A stretch of DNA of 8,179 nt from Actinomycetota bacterium (GCA_016870235.1 VGCB01000098.1:1-8179); one strand, 5' to 3'. Shown: positions 1 through 7,034, numbered from the stretch's first letter. A program made the numbers and translations. The notes: a model not told the origin generated them from the letters alone.

Positions 1-1055
1 GCACGGAGCTCCTCGATCGTCGAGTCGGCGAGCGCGTCGGCGCCGGAGAGCGAGACGGCGAGGAGTTGGCCGTCGGTCAACCCGGACGAGGCGGTGCGGT
101 CGAACACGAACTGCACGGGCGAGCGCACGCCGGCCGCGAACGGGACGTCGAGCACCGTGCGATCGTACGCGACGTGGAGGTTGACGATCGCGGAGCGACC
201 GAGAAGCCCTGGCGAGACGCCGGGCGGGAGATGCGGAGCGATCAGCGCCTCGATCTGCTCGTGCGTGACGGCGACGACGACCGCGTCGGCCTCGACGGCG
301 TCAGCCTCGGTGCGCACGACCACGTCGTCCGTGCCGGCCTCGACGGCGGCCGCGGAGGCCCGAAGCCGGACGTCGACTCCCGCGACCTCGAGGGCGGCGA
401 GAGCCCGGTCGTGGTGGAGCTCACGGAGCGGCACGGTCGCGTAGCCGATGTCCGCGGCATCGGTCTCCTCGAGCAGGCCGGTCTTGAAGACCTTCGCCGC
501 CAGGACGAGCGAGGCCTCGGCGGCCGGGAGGTTCACCGTCGGCAGGGTGATCAGGTCCCAGAGCGCCGAGACGGCGTTCGCCGACTGCCCGTGCCCGGCG
601 AGCCACCCGGCGAACGTGACGCCGTCGACCCCGGGCCCGTCGAGCGGCAGACGGCGCAGCGCCATCACCGCCGGCAGGAGGCGGGCCTTGTCGGCGGCGG
701 TCAGGAATGGGTAACGCGCGAGTGCCGAGCCGAGCTGCAGCGGCGCCGGCAGCACCGACCGCCGGAGCCGACTGCCGCGGGCGCCCGGGGCGAGCACGGG
801 CACGTCGAGCCGGTCCTGGAGGACGACGCCGTCGGCGGCGCCGATCCGCTCGACGAACGCGCGGTACGCGGTGCAGCAGCGCATGAAGACGTGCTGGCCG
901 TTGTCGAGCCAGAGCCCGTCACGCTCGATCGAGAACGTCGCTCCGCCGAGCCACGCGCGGCTCTCGAGGAGCGTGACGCGGTGGCCTGCGTCCGCGCAGT
1001 CGAGCGCCGCGGCGATTCCCGCGAGCCCGCCTCCGACGACCGCAACGTGGCCCAC
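1..1055 (-). CDS. hpnE: Squalene-associated FAD-dependent desaturase/oxidoreductase HpnE, C-terminus cut off by the window edge
   Basis: HpnE is the flavoprotein known to reduce hydroxysqualene to squalene as the last step of the bacterial HpnCDE route. About 351 residues are visible. The N-terminus has a dinucleotide-binding fold, VAVVGGGLAG at residues 4-13, with the acidic end of the second strand at E31 and a GG at 37-38. The family hallmark DNGQH follows at 51-55. The family usually has roughly 420-470 residues, so the C-terminal FAD-contact region lies beyond base 1. The start is GTG at 1055-1053, sharing one base with the hpnD stop (TAGTG). GGAG lies seven bases upstream, inside hpnD, so translation is probably coupled. 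No frameshift is visible. A phytoene-desaturase-like enzyme is the alternative, but the position directly after hpnC and hpnD makes HpnE the best call. Confidence 0.9.
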   Translation of the reverse strand, partial: MGHVAVVGGGLAGIAAALDCADAGHRVTLLESRAWLGGATFSIERDGLWLDNGQHVFMRCCTAYRAFVERIGAADGVVLQDRLDVPVLAPGARGSRLRRSVLPAPLQLGSALARYPFLTAADKARLLPAVMALRRLPLDGPGVDGVTFAGWLAGHGQSANAVSALWDLITLPTVNLPAAEASLVLAAKVFKTGLLEETDAADIGYATVPLRELHHDRALAALEVAGVDVRLRASAAAVEAGTDDVVVRTEADAVEADAVVVAVTHEQIEALIAPHLPPGVSPGLLGRSAIVNLHVAYDRTVLDVPFAAGVRSPVQFVFDRTASSGLTDGQLLAVSLSGADALADSTIEELR

Positions 1056-1888
1056 TACCCGACTCCGGCGAAGGTCCGGGCGGCGATCAGGCTCTTCTCC
1101 CAGCGGGAGAGCGAGACGCGACGCGCCAGCGCCGCGTCCGGGTGCCGCGCGATCCGGCGGAGGATCCGGCGGTACGCCCGGGCCATCGCCCCGACCGACG
1201 ACGCCGACTTGCGATCGACGAGCGGGAGGAGCTCGAGGCCGCGGTCGTACCACTCCTCGGCCCGTGTCGCCTCGAACCGGACGAGATCGGGGATCGGGCC
1301 CTCGAAGCCGCCGGCGCCGGCCGTGCAGCCGAACCGGCGGAGATCCTCCTGGGGGAGGTAGACGCGCCCGTTCGCGTGATCCTCGGCGACGTCGCGAAGG
1401 ATGTTCGTGAGCTGGAACGCGACGCCCAGATCGTCGGCGAGGATCGATGCACGTGGCCGCTCGTCCGTCTCGAAGACGCCGAGGCACAGGCGACCGATCG
1501 AGCCGGCGACGCAGCGGCAGTACCCGACGAGCTCGGCGAACGTCTCGTACGGCCTGGGCTCGAGGTCGAGCTCGGCGCCGCGGATGAGATCGTCGAAGGC
1601 CTCGAGCGGGATCGGGTAGCGCGCCGACGCGGCGGCGAGAGCGACCAGGACCGGATCGTCATCGGGCTCGAGCGGGTGGAGGGTCGACCGGGCCTCGCCG
1701 AGGAGTCGGGTCCGCTCCGCTGTCGGCAGGTCGCCGTCGGCGATGTCGTCGATCCTGCGAGCGAGCGCGTAGACGGCGAAGAGTGCGGCCCGCCGGGGCG
1801 GCGGCAGCACACGCATGCCGTGGTAGAAGCTCGTCGAGCTCGCGCGCGTGATCTCGGCGCAGCGCGCATACGCCTCCTCGACCGTCAC
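1055..1888 (-). CDS. hpnD: Presqualene diphosphate synthase HpnD
   Basis: A trans-isoprenyl diphosphate synthase of the squalene/phytoene synthase family, 277 residues, the normal family length. HpnD is known to condense two farnesyl diphosphates into presqualene diphosphate. Both Mg-diphosphate-binding aspartate motifs are present: DDIAD at 47-51 and DVAED at 166-170. The conserved STSFYHGMRVLP block (18-29) and GRVYLPQEDL (174-183) are also present. The chosen start is GTG at 1888-1886, overlapping the hpnC stop by four bases (GTGA). The frame stays open far upstream, but homology begins just after this codon. The gene ends with TAG overlapping the hpnE GTG by one base. A phytoene synthase (CrtB) is the main alternative. 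The neighbouring second synthase and HpnE-like oxidoreductase argue for the squalene pathway. Confidence 0.92.
   Translation of the reverse strand: MTVEEAYARCAEITRASSTSFYHGMRVLPPPRRAALFAVYALARRIDDIADGDLPTAERTRLLGEARSTLHPLEPDDDPVLVALAAASARYPIPLEAFDDLIRGAELDLEPRPYETFAELVGYCRCVAGSIGRLCLGVFETDERPRASILADDLGVAFQLTNILRDVAEDHANGRVYLPQEDLRRFGCTAGAGGFEGPIPDLVRFEATRAEEWYDRGLELLPLVDRKSASSVGAMARAYRRILRRIARHPDAALARRVSLSRWEKSLIAARTFAGVG
1331..1370. repeat. 40-base near-direct repeat, copy 1 (inside hpnD)
   Basis: This block matches 2170-2209 at 36 of 40 bases. It encodes the conserved RVYLPQEDLxRFG segment after the second aspartate motif of HpnD. The simplest reading is conserved coding sequence in paralogues, possibly kept similar by gene conversion. 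Confidence 0.8.
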
Positions 1889-2745
1889 CGGGCCTCCACG
1901 AGGACGCGGGCGGTGGCGCCGAGTCGGGCGGCGGAGCCTGCCTTCGGCGGCGCCACGAGGACGTCGAAGCCGGAGCCCGTGACCGCGTCGAGCGCAGCGC
2001 GGCCGCCGCCGACGTAGGCCGCGACGGCGAGGCGAGCGTGGGCGCGAAGCGACCGGACGAGCGGAACGCCGTGGGCGAGGAGGCCGCGCGCCCGCTCGAC
2101 CTCGAACGCCATCAGCGTGCGGAACGCGTCCGTCGGCTCCGGCCCGGCGAGGTCGCCCTCGGCGACCCCGAACCGGTCGAGGTCCTCCTGCGGGAGGTAG
2201 ACGCGCCCGCGACGGTAGTCCTCGCCGACGTCCTGCCAGTGCTCGGCGAGTTGGAGCGCGGTGCAGACGCCGTTCGAGAGGCGGACGCGATCGTCCGTGA
2301 CCGCGTCGAACACGTGCAGCACGAGCTCGCCGACGGGGTCGGCCGAGAGGCTGCAGTAGCCGGCCAGGTCGTCGAACGTCTCGTAGCGGTCGACCCGCTG
2401 GTCGACGCGGTTCGCCTCGATCAGGCGGAGGAACGGGTCGCGTGGCACGTTGCGGGCGGAGAGGAACGGCGTCAAGCGCTCGAGCAGCGGGTGCTCGGCC
2501 CGACCGATGAACGCCCGGTGCACGTCGTCCTCGATCCAGTCGAGGAGGCCGAGGCGATCGCCCTCGATCTCGTCGCCCACGTCGTCGACGAGCCGCGCGA
2601 ACCCGTACACCGCCCCGAGCCACGCACGCTCCCGCCGCGGAAGGGTGCGGAGCGCAACGGGGAAGTTCTCGGCCGAGGCCTTGCCGAGGATCGCGTCCGG
2701 GACCGGCGCGGACGCCGGCCGGCGCTCGGCTGTCACGGCCCGCAT
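1885..2745 (-). CDS. hpnC: Squalene synthase-like protein HpnC (hydroxysqualene-forming)
   Basis: The second squalene/phytoene synthase-family protein of the cluster, 286 residues. HpnC is known to convert presqualene diphosphate to hydroxysqualene. The first aspartate motif is DDVGD at 54-58 and the second DVGED at 172-176. The segment ENFPVA (26-31) near the N-terminus is typical of HpnC and separates it from HpnD, as does the HWQD context of the second motif, where HpnD has NILRD. Start choice: ATG at 2745 gives a short polar leader before homology. GTG at 2736 is an alternative. Neither has a good SD, which is notable because most other genes here have one or are coupled. It lies 73 bases after the MFS gene, and its stop overlaps hpnD. 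It shares a near-identical 40-base block with hpnD, as expected for paralogues. Confidence 0.9.
   Translation of the reverse strand: MRAVTAERRPASAPVPDAILGKASAENFPVALRTLPRRERAWLGAVYGFARLVDDVGDEIEGDRLGLLDWIEDDVHRAFIGRAEHPLLERLTPFLSARNVPRDPFLRLIEANRVDQRVDRYETFDDLAGYCSLSADPVGELVLHVFDAVTDDRVRLSNGVCTALQLAEHWQDVGEDYRRGRVYLPQEDLDRFGVAEGDLAGPEPTDAFRTLMAFEVERARGLLAHGVPLVRSLRAHARLAVAAYVGGGRAALDAVTGSGFDVLVAPPKAGSAARLGATARVLVEAR
2170..2209. repeat. 40-base near-direct repeat, copy 2 (inside hpnC)
   Basis: Counterpart of 1331-1370, in the same orientation and 839 bases away. The four differences are in the first 22 bases and the last 18 are identical. It covers the matching RVYLPQEDLDRFG segment of HpnC. 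Confidence 0.8.
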
Positions 2746-2818
2746 CGGCCCATCGAGGTCAGGCTTCCGGTTCGTTCCTGCACAGGAGGGGAATCCTGAC
2801 AGATCGGGGCGTCGTCGG
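2746..2818 (-). other. Gap between MFS gene and hpnC with alternating short inverted repeats
   Basis: This is the only sizeable gap in the six-gene run. It contains TCCTG (2776-2780), CAGGA (2783-2787) and TCCTG (2794-2798). The middle copy can pair with either neighbour, but the 2776/2783 pair leaves only two loop bases, so the 2783/2794 hairpin (five pairs, six-base loop) is the credible one. It is too weak for a terminator. I see no convincing -35/-10 promoter and no strong SD for hpnC, so read-through from the transporter genes is the simplest model. Confidence 0.35.
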
Positions 2819-4054
2819 TCAGGCAGCTTGCGTGGGCACCGCGTGCCGACGCGCGGCCTTGCCGTAGAGGACGAGGGCGGGCGCGAGCGCTGCCGCCCCG
2901 ATCGCGAGCGCCGCCCGGAGCGAGATCCCGGTCCCGATCGCCCCGATCGCGGGCCCACCTGCCACCTGGCCGAAGGCGTCGGCCTGGTTGACGATCGAGA
3001 GCACCGTCGCGCGCGTGCCCGGATCGGAGATCTCCCGGTTCGTCCAGATGCGCCCGAGCGGCACGGCGAGCGACCGGGCGCCGGCGACGCCGACATACGC
3101 GACGATTGCGAGCACGAAGCTGCCGGCGAGCGCGAATCCGACCGCGGCGACCAGCAGGACTGCGTGCAGGCGGAGGAGCACGCGGGCGGTCGCCTCCTGG
3201 GGCAGGCGCTCGAGGCGGCGGACGCCGAGCTCGTTCGTGAGGACGCCGAGCCCGAACGCCAGGCCCGTGAGGAGGCCGATCCAGCCGACCTCGCCGAGGC
3301 CGAGGACGTCGGGGATCTCGACGGAGGCGAGGAAGTGCGCCTGCCACAACCGGTCGATGCTCTCGGTCCAGAGGCCGAAGCAGAGCGCGATCCCGAGCAT
3401 GAGCAGGAGGATCGGGCTGCTCCGGACGAGCCCGAGCCCGACCCGTGCAGTGCGGATCGCGTCCGCGAGCGCCGGACGCGACGCGCTCCGGACCGGCCGA
3501 AACCCGGTCTCGGGCATCGCGAGCGCGAGAAACGCGGAGAGCGCGAGGAAGCCGATGCCGCCCGCGACGATCGCCGTCCGCAGGTCGACCGAGCCGACGG
3601 CGGTCGAGGCGACGACGCCGGCGAGCGCCGCCGCCCATCCCACCTGCCCGCCGCGGAGGAGGACGCGAGGCATGCGCTCGTCGCCGACCTCGTCGACGAT
3701 CCACGCCTCGAGCGCCCCCGATTGGAACGTGTAGCCGATTCCCCAGAGACCGTAGGCGAGGACGATCGCCCACGGCGCCTCGAAGACGCCGAAGAGCGCG
3801 GTCGCCGCGCCCATGATCGCGAAGGAGAGCACGACGGACGCCCGCCGCCCGAGCGTGTCCGCGACGACCCCGGTCGGAATCTCGCAGAGGACGATCCCGA
3901 GCTCCATCGCCGTCCCGCAGAGGACGAGAAGGAGCGGCGTCATCCCGAGCTCCGTGACGTAGTAGAGGTTCGTGACCGTGAACGTCAGCATCGAGGCGAA
4001 GCTCGCGAAGCCCTCGATCGCGAGGAACACGGGGACGGCCGGGAGGCGCCGCAT
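2819..4054 (-). CDS. Major facilitator superfamily (MFS) transporter
   Basis: A 411-residue inner-membrane secondary transporter with about 12 hydrophobic segments, the usual MFS length. The loop between helices 2 and 3 carries the MFS signature GVVADTLGRR at 62-71. SGALEAWIVDE (112-122) follows, and the C-terminal half has a conserved TNREISDPGTRATVLS block (338-353) and a glycine-rich stretch GQVAGGPAIGAIGTG (362-376). These fit drug/efflux-type MFS proteins, but the substrate cannot be read from sequence. The ATG at 4054 lies three bases after the TAG of the ABC permease gene, so it is almost certainly co-transcribed and probably translationally coupled, since no strong SD is seen. It precedes hpnC by 73 bases. 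Link to squalene or hopanoid transport is inference from position only. Confidence 0.88.
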   Translation of the reverse strand: MRRLPAVPVFLAIEGFASFASMLTFTVTNLYYVTELGMTPLLLVLCGTAMELGIVLCEIPTGVVADTLGRRASVVLSFAIMGAATALFGVFEAPWAIVLAYGLWGIGYTFQSGALEAWIVDEVGDERMPRVLLRGGQVGWAAALAGVVASTAVGSVDLRTAIVAGGIGFLALSAFLALAMPETGFRPVRSASRPALADAIRTARVGLGLVRSSPILLLMLGIALCFGLWTESIDRLWQAHFLASVEIPDVLGLGEVGWIGLLTGLAFGLGVLTNELGVRRLERLPQEATARVLLRLHAVLLVAAVGFALAGSFVLAIVAYVGVAGARSLAVPLGRIWTNREISDPGTRATVLSIVNQADAFGQVAGGPAIGAIGTGISLRAALAIGAAALAPALVLYGKAARRHAVPTQAA

Positions 4055-4057
4055 CGC

Positions 4058-4885
4058 CTACCCGGAGCGCTTCAGCTTCCCGGTCCGCTTGGCGTAGGTC
4101 TCGCCGACCCGGAAGACCGCGAGCCCGAGCGGTACCGTGACCGCGCCAATCACGAGCAGCGGCCAGACGTGCCGCCAGTGGAGGCCCCCGCCGTCGAGGA
4201 TGGCGTCGCGGATCCCCTCGAGGGCGTACGTCGCCGGCGACAGCTTCGCGAGCCACTGCATCCAGCCCGGGAGCACGTCGACGGGGTAGTAGACGCCCGA
4301 GACGACGAGCAGCATCCCCTGCGCGACGAAGCCGAGCTGCATCCCCTTCTCCGGGGAAACGAGCGGGAGGACGGCGGTCATCATCCCGATCCCGAAGAAC
4401 GAGATCGACGCGATCACGAGCAGCGCGAGCGCGGCGAGGTAGTTCGCGTCTCCGAGCGAGAGGTCGAAGAAGAGCGAGACGACCGCGAACAGCAGGCATG
4501 CGCGTACGAGGCCGTAGATGACGGCGAAGAGCCCGGAGCCGCCGAGGTGCATGACGCGCGAGAGCGGTGCCATGAACGTGTACTCGATCGTCCCCTCCCA
4601 TCGCTCCCAGCCGACGGTCTCGGTCATGAACTCGAAGATGATCCCCAGGTACGCCCAGACGACCGCGCCGACGAGCAGCGTCGTGGTCGCACGCTGGACG
4701 TCGAACTGGCCGCCGGCAAGCTCGATCCCCTCGGCGATGAACACGATCGTGAGCGTGTTCGCGACCGTCCACACGAAGAAGGCGACGTCCCAGAGCAGGT
4801 AGCGGCGGGTGAGGTAGACGTTGCGCTCGACGACGCCGGCGAGACCGATCAGCTCCTGCCGCAGGGAGAGGGCGAGAGCTCTCAT
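4058..4885 (-). CDS. ABC-2 type transporter permease
   Basis: Membrane half of an ABC exporter, 275 residues, with about six hydrophobic segments: roughly 33-51, 68-86, 116-140, 148-174, 185-205 and 240-259. It has the ABC-2 signature region SGVYYPVDVLPGWMQWLAKL (196-215), leading into SPATYALEGIRDAIL. The ERWEGTIEYTFMAP segment (94-107) is the usual cytoplasmic coupling region of this family. The tail is basic (KRTGKLKRSG). The ATG at 4885-4883 overlaps the TGA of the ATPase gene by four bases (ATGA), so the two subunits are likely made in balance. A longer open frame continues upstream across the ATPase gene but is only a shadow. The substrate is unknown. ABC-2 systems of this kind move drugs, lipids or polysaccharides. 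Confidence 0.9.
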   Translation of the reverse strand: MRALALSLRQELIGLAGVVERNVYLTRRYLLWDVAFFVWTVANTLTIVFIAEGIELAGGQFDVQRATTTLLVGAVVWAYLGIIFEFMTETVGWERWEGTIEYTFMAPLSRVMHLGGSGLFAVIYGLVRACLLFAVVSLFFDLSLGDANYLAALALLVIASISFFGIGMMTAVLPLVSPEKGMQLGFVAQGMLLVVSGVYYPVDVLPGWMQWLAKLSPATYALEGIRDAILDGGGLHWRHVWPLLVIGAVTVPLGLAVFRVGETYAKRTGKLKRSG

Positions 4886-5718
4886 GCGTACACCTTCCGC
4901 TCGAGCTCGTCCTCGTCGATCTCGTCCTCGAAGCCGCGTCCGGTCGCAGCGAGGAACGCGCCCTCGAGCGTGTCGGCGCCGTAGCGCCGCTTCAGCTCCG
5001 CCGAGGGCTCGAGCGCGAGGAGCCTGCCGCGGTCGAGGATGCCGACGCGCTCGGCGAGCGCCTCGGCCTCGGCGAGGTCGTGGGTGCAGAGCAGGATCGT
5101 CGAGTCGTGGACGGTGCGGATCTCGCGGATGAACTCCTGCACCTCGAGCTTCGAGCGCGGGTCGAGCCCCGTCGTCGGCTCGTCGAGCAGGAGGAGCACC
5201 GGCGAGGTGAGGAGCGCCCGGGCGAGCGCGACCTTCTGCTGCATCCCGCGCGAGAGCGCCTCCATCGGCTCGCCGCGACGGTCGGAGGGGAAGCCGACGC
5301 GCTCGAGGATCTCGGGGATGCGCGTCCGGGTCTCGGACGGCGTCATCCCGTAGAACCGGGCGGCGTAGTGCAGGTTCTCCGACGAGGACATCTTCTTGAA
5401 GAAAGAGGCCTCGACCGAGACGCGGTTGACGAGCCGTCGCACGGCCTTCGTCTCGCGCACGACGTCGTGGCCGAAGACGCGGGCCGAGCCGCCGTCGGGG
5501 AGCAGGAGCGTCGAGAGCAGGCGGACGAGCGTCGACTTGCCCGAGCCGTTCTGACCGAGGATCGCGATGCACTCCCCGCGCGGGATCTCGAGGCTGACGT
5601 CGTCGAGCGCGACGCGGGTCTTCGGCCCCTTGCCCTTGCGGCGGAACTCCTTGCGGAGGTCGACGCACGTGACGGCCGGGACGGCCGCGTTCGGAGATCG
5701 GTTCCGTTGCTGCTCCAT
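4882..5718 (-). CDS. ABC-2 type transporter ATP-binding protein
   Basis: Nucleotide-binding subunit, 278 residues, powering the permease encoded next. Motifs in order: Walker A GQNGSGKST (55-63), signature LSRGM (155-159, where LSGGQ is canonical), Walker B LLLLDEPTTGLD (175-186) with catalytic E180, and the H-loop histidine H213 in CTHD. No glutamine occurs in the Q-loop region (about 90-115); the segment reads RVSVEASFFKKM (99-110). This is either a subfamily trait or a functional change. The C-terminus is acidic and then basic (DEIDEDELERKVYA). The ATG at 5718 is fixed by AAGGAG six bases upstream. It is the first gene of the six-gene run, so the promoter should lie in 5719-5830. Confidence 0.93.
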   Translation of the reverse strand: MEQQRNRSPNAAVPAVTCVDLRKEFRRKGKGPKTRVALDDVSLEIPRGECIAILGQNGSGKSTLVRLLSTLLLPDGGSARVFGHDVVRETKAVRRLVNRVSVEASFFKKMSSSENLHYAARFYGMTPSETRTRIPEILERVGFPSDRRGEPMEALSRGMQQKVALARALLTSPVLLLLDEPTTGLDPRSKLEVQEFIREIRTVHDSTILLCTHDLAEAEALAERVGILDRGRLLALEPSAELKRRYGADTLEGAFLAATGRGFEDEIDEDELERKVYA

Positions 5719-5830
5719 GTGCTGCTCCTTCGAAGTCGGTCCAGGACGAGGACGGCACCGCCGGGGCGGGCCGCGAGACGGGGCGTCCTAGAGGTGGAGC
5801 AACATCGCGTCCGAACGATAGCCCAGCAGA
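5719..5830 (-). promoter_or_regulatory. Leader and presumed promoter region of the ABC-MFS-hpnCDE gene run
   Basis: AAGGAG at 5730-5725 (minus strand) is a clear SD six bases before the ATPase ATG. Further upstream, TTCGGA followed 17 bases later by TCTAGG, just downstream of the hairpin at 5831-5872, is a weak sigma70-like candidate with poor consensus match. No operator or riboswitch is recognised. The SD is secure; the promoter position is a guess. Confidence 0.4.
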
Positions 5831-5872
5831 ACGCCGACGCGCCACCCGGCTCCCCGGATGGCGCGTCAGCGT
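5831..5872 (-). terminator. Strong hairpin, probable terminator of the SIMPL-domain gene
   Basis: A perfect 9-bp stem pairs GACGCGCCA (5836-5844) with TGGCGCGTC (5859-5867). It extends inward after one C/A mismatch by CCGG/CCGG (5846-5849 with 5854-5857) around a four-base loop, and outward after one mismatch by four more pairs (5831-5834 with 5869-5872). It starts 17 bases past the stop codon of the upstream gene. There is no real U-tract, so it may act as a GC-hairpin terminator, common in GC-rich bacteria, or protect the 3' end. It also insulates the operon downstream. Confidence 0.65.
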
Positions 5873-5888
5873 CGGTGGGCGCTGTCGG

Positions 5889-6584
5889 TCAGCGGAGCTC
5901 GAAGACGACGGAGACGGAGGCGGTCACGTCCTGCTCTCCCCCCACGATCGGGATCGCCGAGTCGGCCGCACGAGCGGCTGCCTTCTCGAAGGGGAGCGGG
6001 ACGCTGCCGCCGCTCTCGCCGAGAGAGACGACCCGGCCGAGCTTGCGGCCGGCTGCCTCGGCGAGCGCCTGGGCGTGCTCGCGGGCGTCCGCGACGGCGA
6101 CCTTGAGCGCCTGCTTGTAGAGGGCCTTGGCGCCGGAGTTCGTGAGCGTCGGGCCGTAGATCGTGTTGGCGCCGGCGTCGACGACGGCGTCGATGAGGGC
6201 GCCGGCCTTGTCGAGCGTCGTCGTCGCCGAGACGGTGTTGGAGGCGACGAAGCCGTTCGGCTTGCCCTGCTGGTCCGTCCGCGGCGAGAGGTTGACGTAC
6301 TGCGTGGCGATGTTCTTGGCACCCGCGGCCCGCAGGGCGGCGATGACCTTGTTCATCTCGGCCGAGTTGGCCGCGAGGGCGGCCTTTGCCGTCTGGCCCT
6401 CGCTCTGGACGCCGGCCGAGATCTGGGCGGTGTCGGGCGTGCCCGTGGCGGAGCCGTTGCCGGTGACGGTGACGGTGTCCTTCCCGTTCGCGGTGGCGAC
6501 GGCGGCTGCGCCCTCCGGGCGAAGCACGCCCGCGAGCGCGGCGGCTCCGAGGACGAGGACAGCGGCGATGACGATGCGTTTCAC
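5889..6584 (-). CDS. Secreted SIMPL-domain (DUF541) protein
   Basis: A 231-residue exported protein. Residues 1-29 form a signal peptide (MKR, then a hydrophobic run to about 20, then an alanine-rich region around 26-30). The remainder is a SIMPL/DUF541 domain: the opening strand DTVTVTGNGSATGTPDTAQI (36-55) is the hallmark, followed by the helical stretch AALAANSAEMNKVIAALRAA, then ARxHAQALAEAAGRKLGRVV (about 167-186), and an ending QDVTASVSVVFEL. SIMPL proteins are periplasmic or surface proteins of poorly defined function; some are linked to oxidative stress or outer-surface interactions. The start is GTG at 6584, seven bases after GGAGGA. A longer upstream frame is poor in coding character. 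It is transcribed separately from the ABC genes, judging from the hairpin between them. Confidence 0.88.
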   Translation of the reverse strand: MKRIVIAAVLVLGAAALAGVLRPEGAAAVATANGKDTVTVTGNGSATGTPDTAQISAGVQSEGQTAKAALAANSAEMNKVIAALRAAGAKNIATQYVNLSPRTDQQGKPNGFVASNTVSATTTLDKAGALIDAVVDAGANTIYGPTLTNSGAKALYKQALKVAVADAREHAQALAEAAGRKLGRVVSLGESGGSVPLPFEKAAARAADSAIPIVGGEQDVTASVSVVFELR

Positions 6585-6591
6585 TTCACGT

Positions 6592-6597
6592 TCCTCC
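6592..6597 (-). promoter_or_regulatory. Shine-Dalgarno site fixing the GTG start of the SIMPL gene
   Basis: GGAGGA on the minus strand lies seven bases before the GTG at 6584. It supports this start over the open frame that continues upstream to about 7106. A weak promoter candidate, GTGACG then TACTTT with an 18-base gap, lies between about 6615 and 6645, but I would not rely on it. Confidence 0.75.
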
Positions 6598-6666
6598 GGG
6601 TTCGGGTTGTCTGTCAAAAGTACGGCCCAGGGCCGATCGGCGTCACCGCGCGGTCGTAAGGAGATT

Positions 6667-7034
6667 GTGAGGATCGATCCGACCGGCGCCGTATCGTCAC
6701 CGGGCGTGATCCAGGAGGCGCTCGATCGGCTGCTCGCCACGAGCGGCGACGCCGAGCGGCTGCCTTCGCCGCGGCGCTCGGCGCGGGGTGGCTCGTCGTG
6801 GACCCACGCGACGCCGTTCCCGGGATGGGCCTCGACTGGGGCCGTTCGGCCCGCGCACCGAGCTGCGCCGGCACGGGGACGCAGCTCTTCGCCTACCGGA
6901 AGCCGGAGCGGCGAGAAGCGAGGGCTCCTCTCGCTCCGACGGTACCCATCGCACCGCGCCCCGTCCGCCGTCGAAGCTCTCACACGAAGCCCACGCGCTG
7001 GCCGGGGCCTGCTCGTGTCGTTGAAACGTCTTAA
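6667..7034 (+). pseudogene. Decayed gene of unknown family, broken by about three frameshifts
   Basis: No single frame here encodes a convincing protein, yet the bias to G/C at third codon positions marks a coding frame that jumps. It is frame 1 from about 6703 (VIQEALDRLLATSGDAERL), frame 3 from about 6762 (AFAAALGAGWLVVDPRDAV, then GMGLDWG), frame 2 from about 6839 (GPFGPRTELRRHG), and frame 3 again from about 6879 (TQLFAYRKPE). Adding one base near 6761-6764, adding one G to the run at 6838-6841 and removing one G from 6875-6878 gives one continuous segment of about 68 residues. AAGGAG at 6658-6663 with GTG at 6667 may be the old start, although the gap of three bases is short; GTG at 6703 is another. 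Coding character fades after about 6910 and the last frame stops at TAA 7032-7034. I do not recognise the family. Sequencing error at G-runs is the alternative. Confidence 0.45.

Noticed and set aside
66..1361. A 431-codon plus-strand frame opposite hpnE/hpnD
   Set aside because: Low-complexity Arg/Glu/Gly-rich shadow; the opposite strand carries clear hpnE and hpnD motifs.
1055..2745. Carotenoid interpretation (CrtB/CrtI) of the two synthases and the FAD enzyme
   Set aside because: Two adjacent synthase paralogues plus a DNGQH-type FAD protein in this order is the hpnCDE arrangement; a carotenoid cluster would normally have one synthase.
2733..4772. A 679-codon minus-strand frame across MFS and permease genes
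   Set aside because: Arg/Pro/Ala-rich shadow in another frame of the same strand; the true frames have full transporter motifs.
2450..4984. An 844-codon open frame on the plus strand opposite the MFS and ABC permease genes
   Set aside because: Its translation is dominated by charged Arg/Asp/Glu runs with no motif, and it is the mirror of GC-rich codons on the real strand.
6612..6617. Perfect TTGACA on the minus strand before the SIMPL gene
   Set aside because: A -10 box at normal spacing would fall on the SD and start codon, so it cannot drive this GTG start.
6614..6954. Minus-strand frames (85-86 codons) in the region of the gene relic
   Set aside because: Arg/Ser/Pro-rich shadows with poor third-position bias; the plus strand carries the better coding signal.
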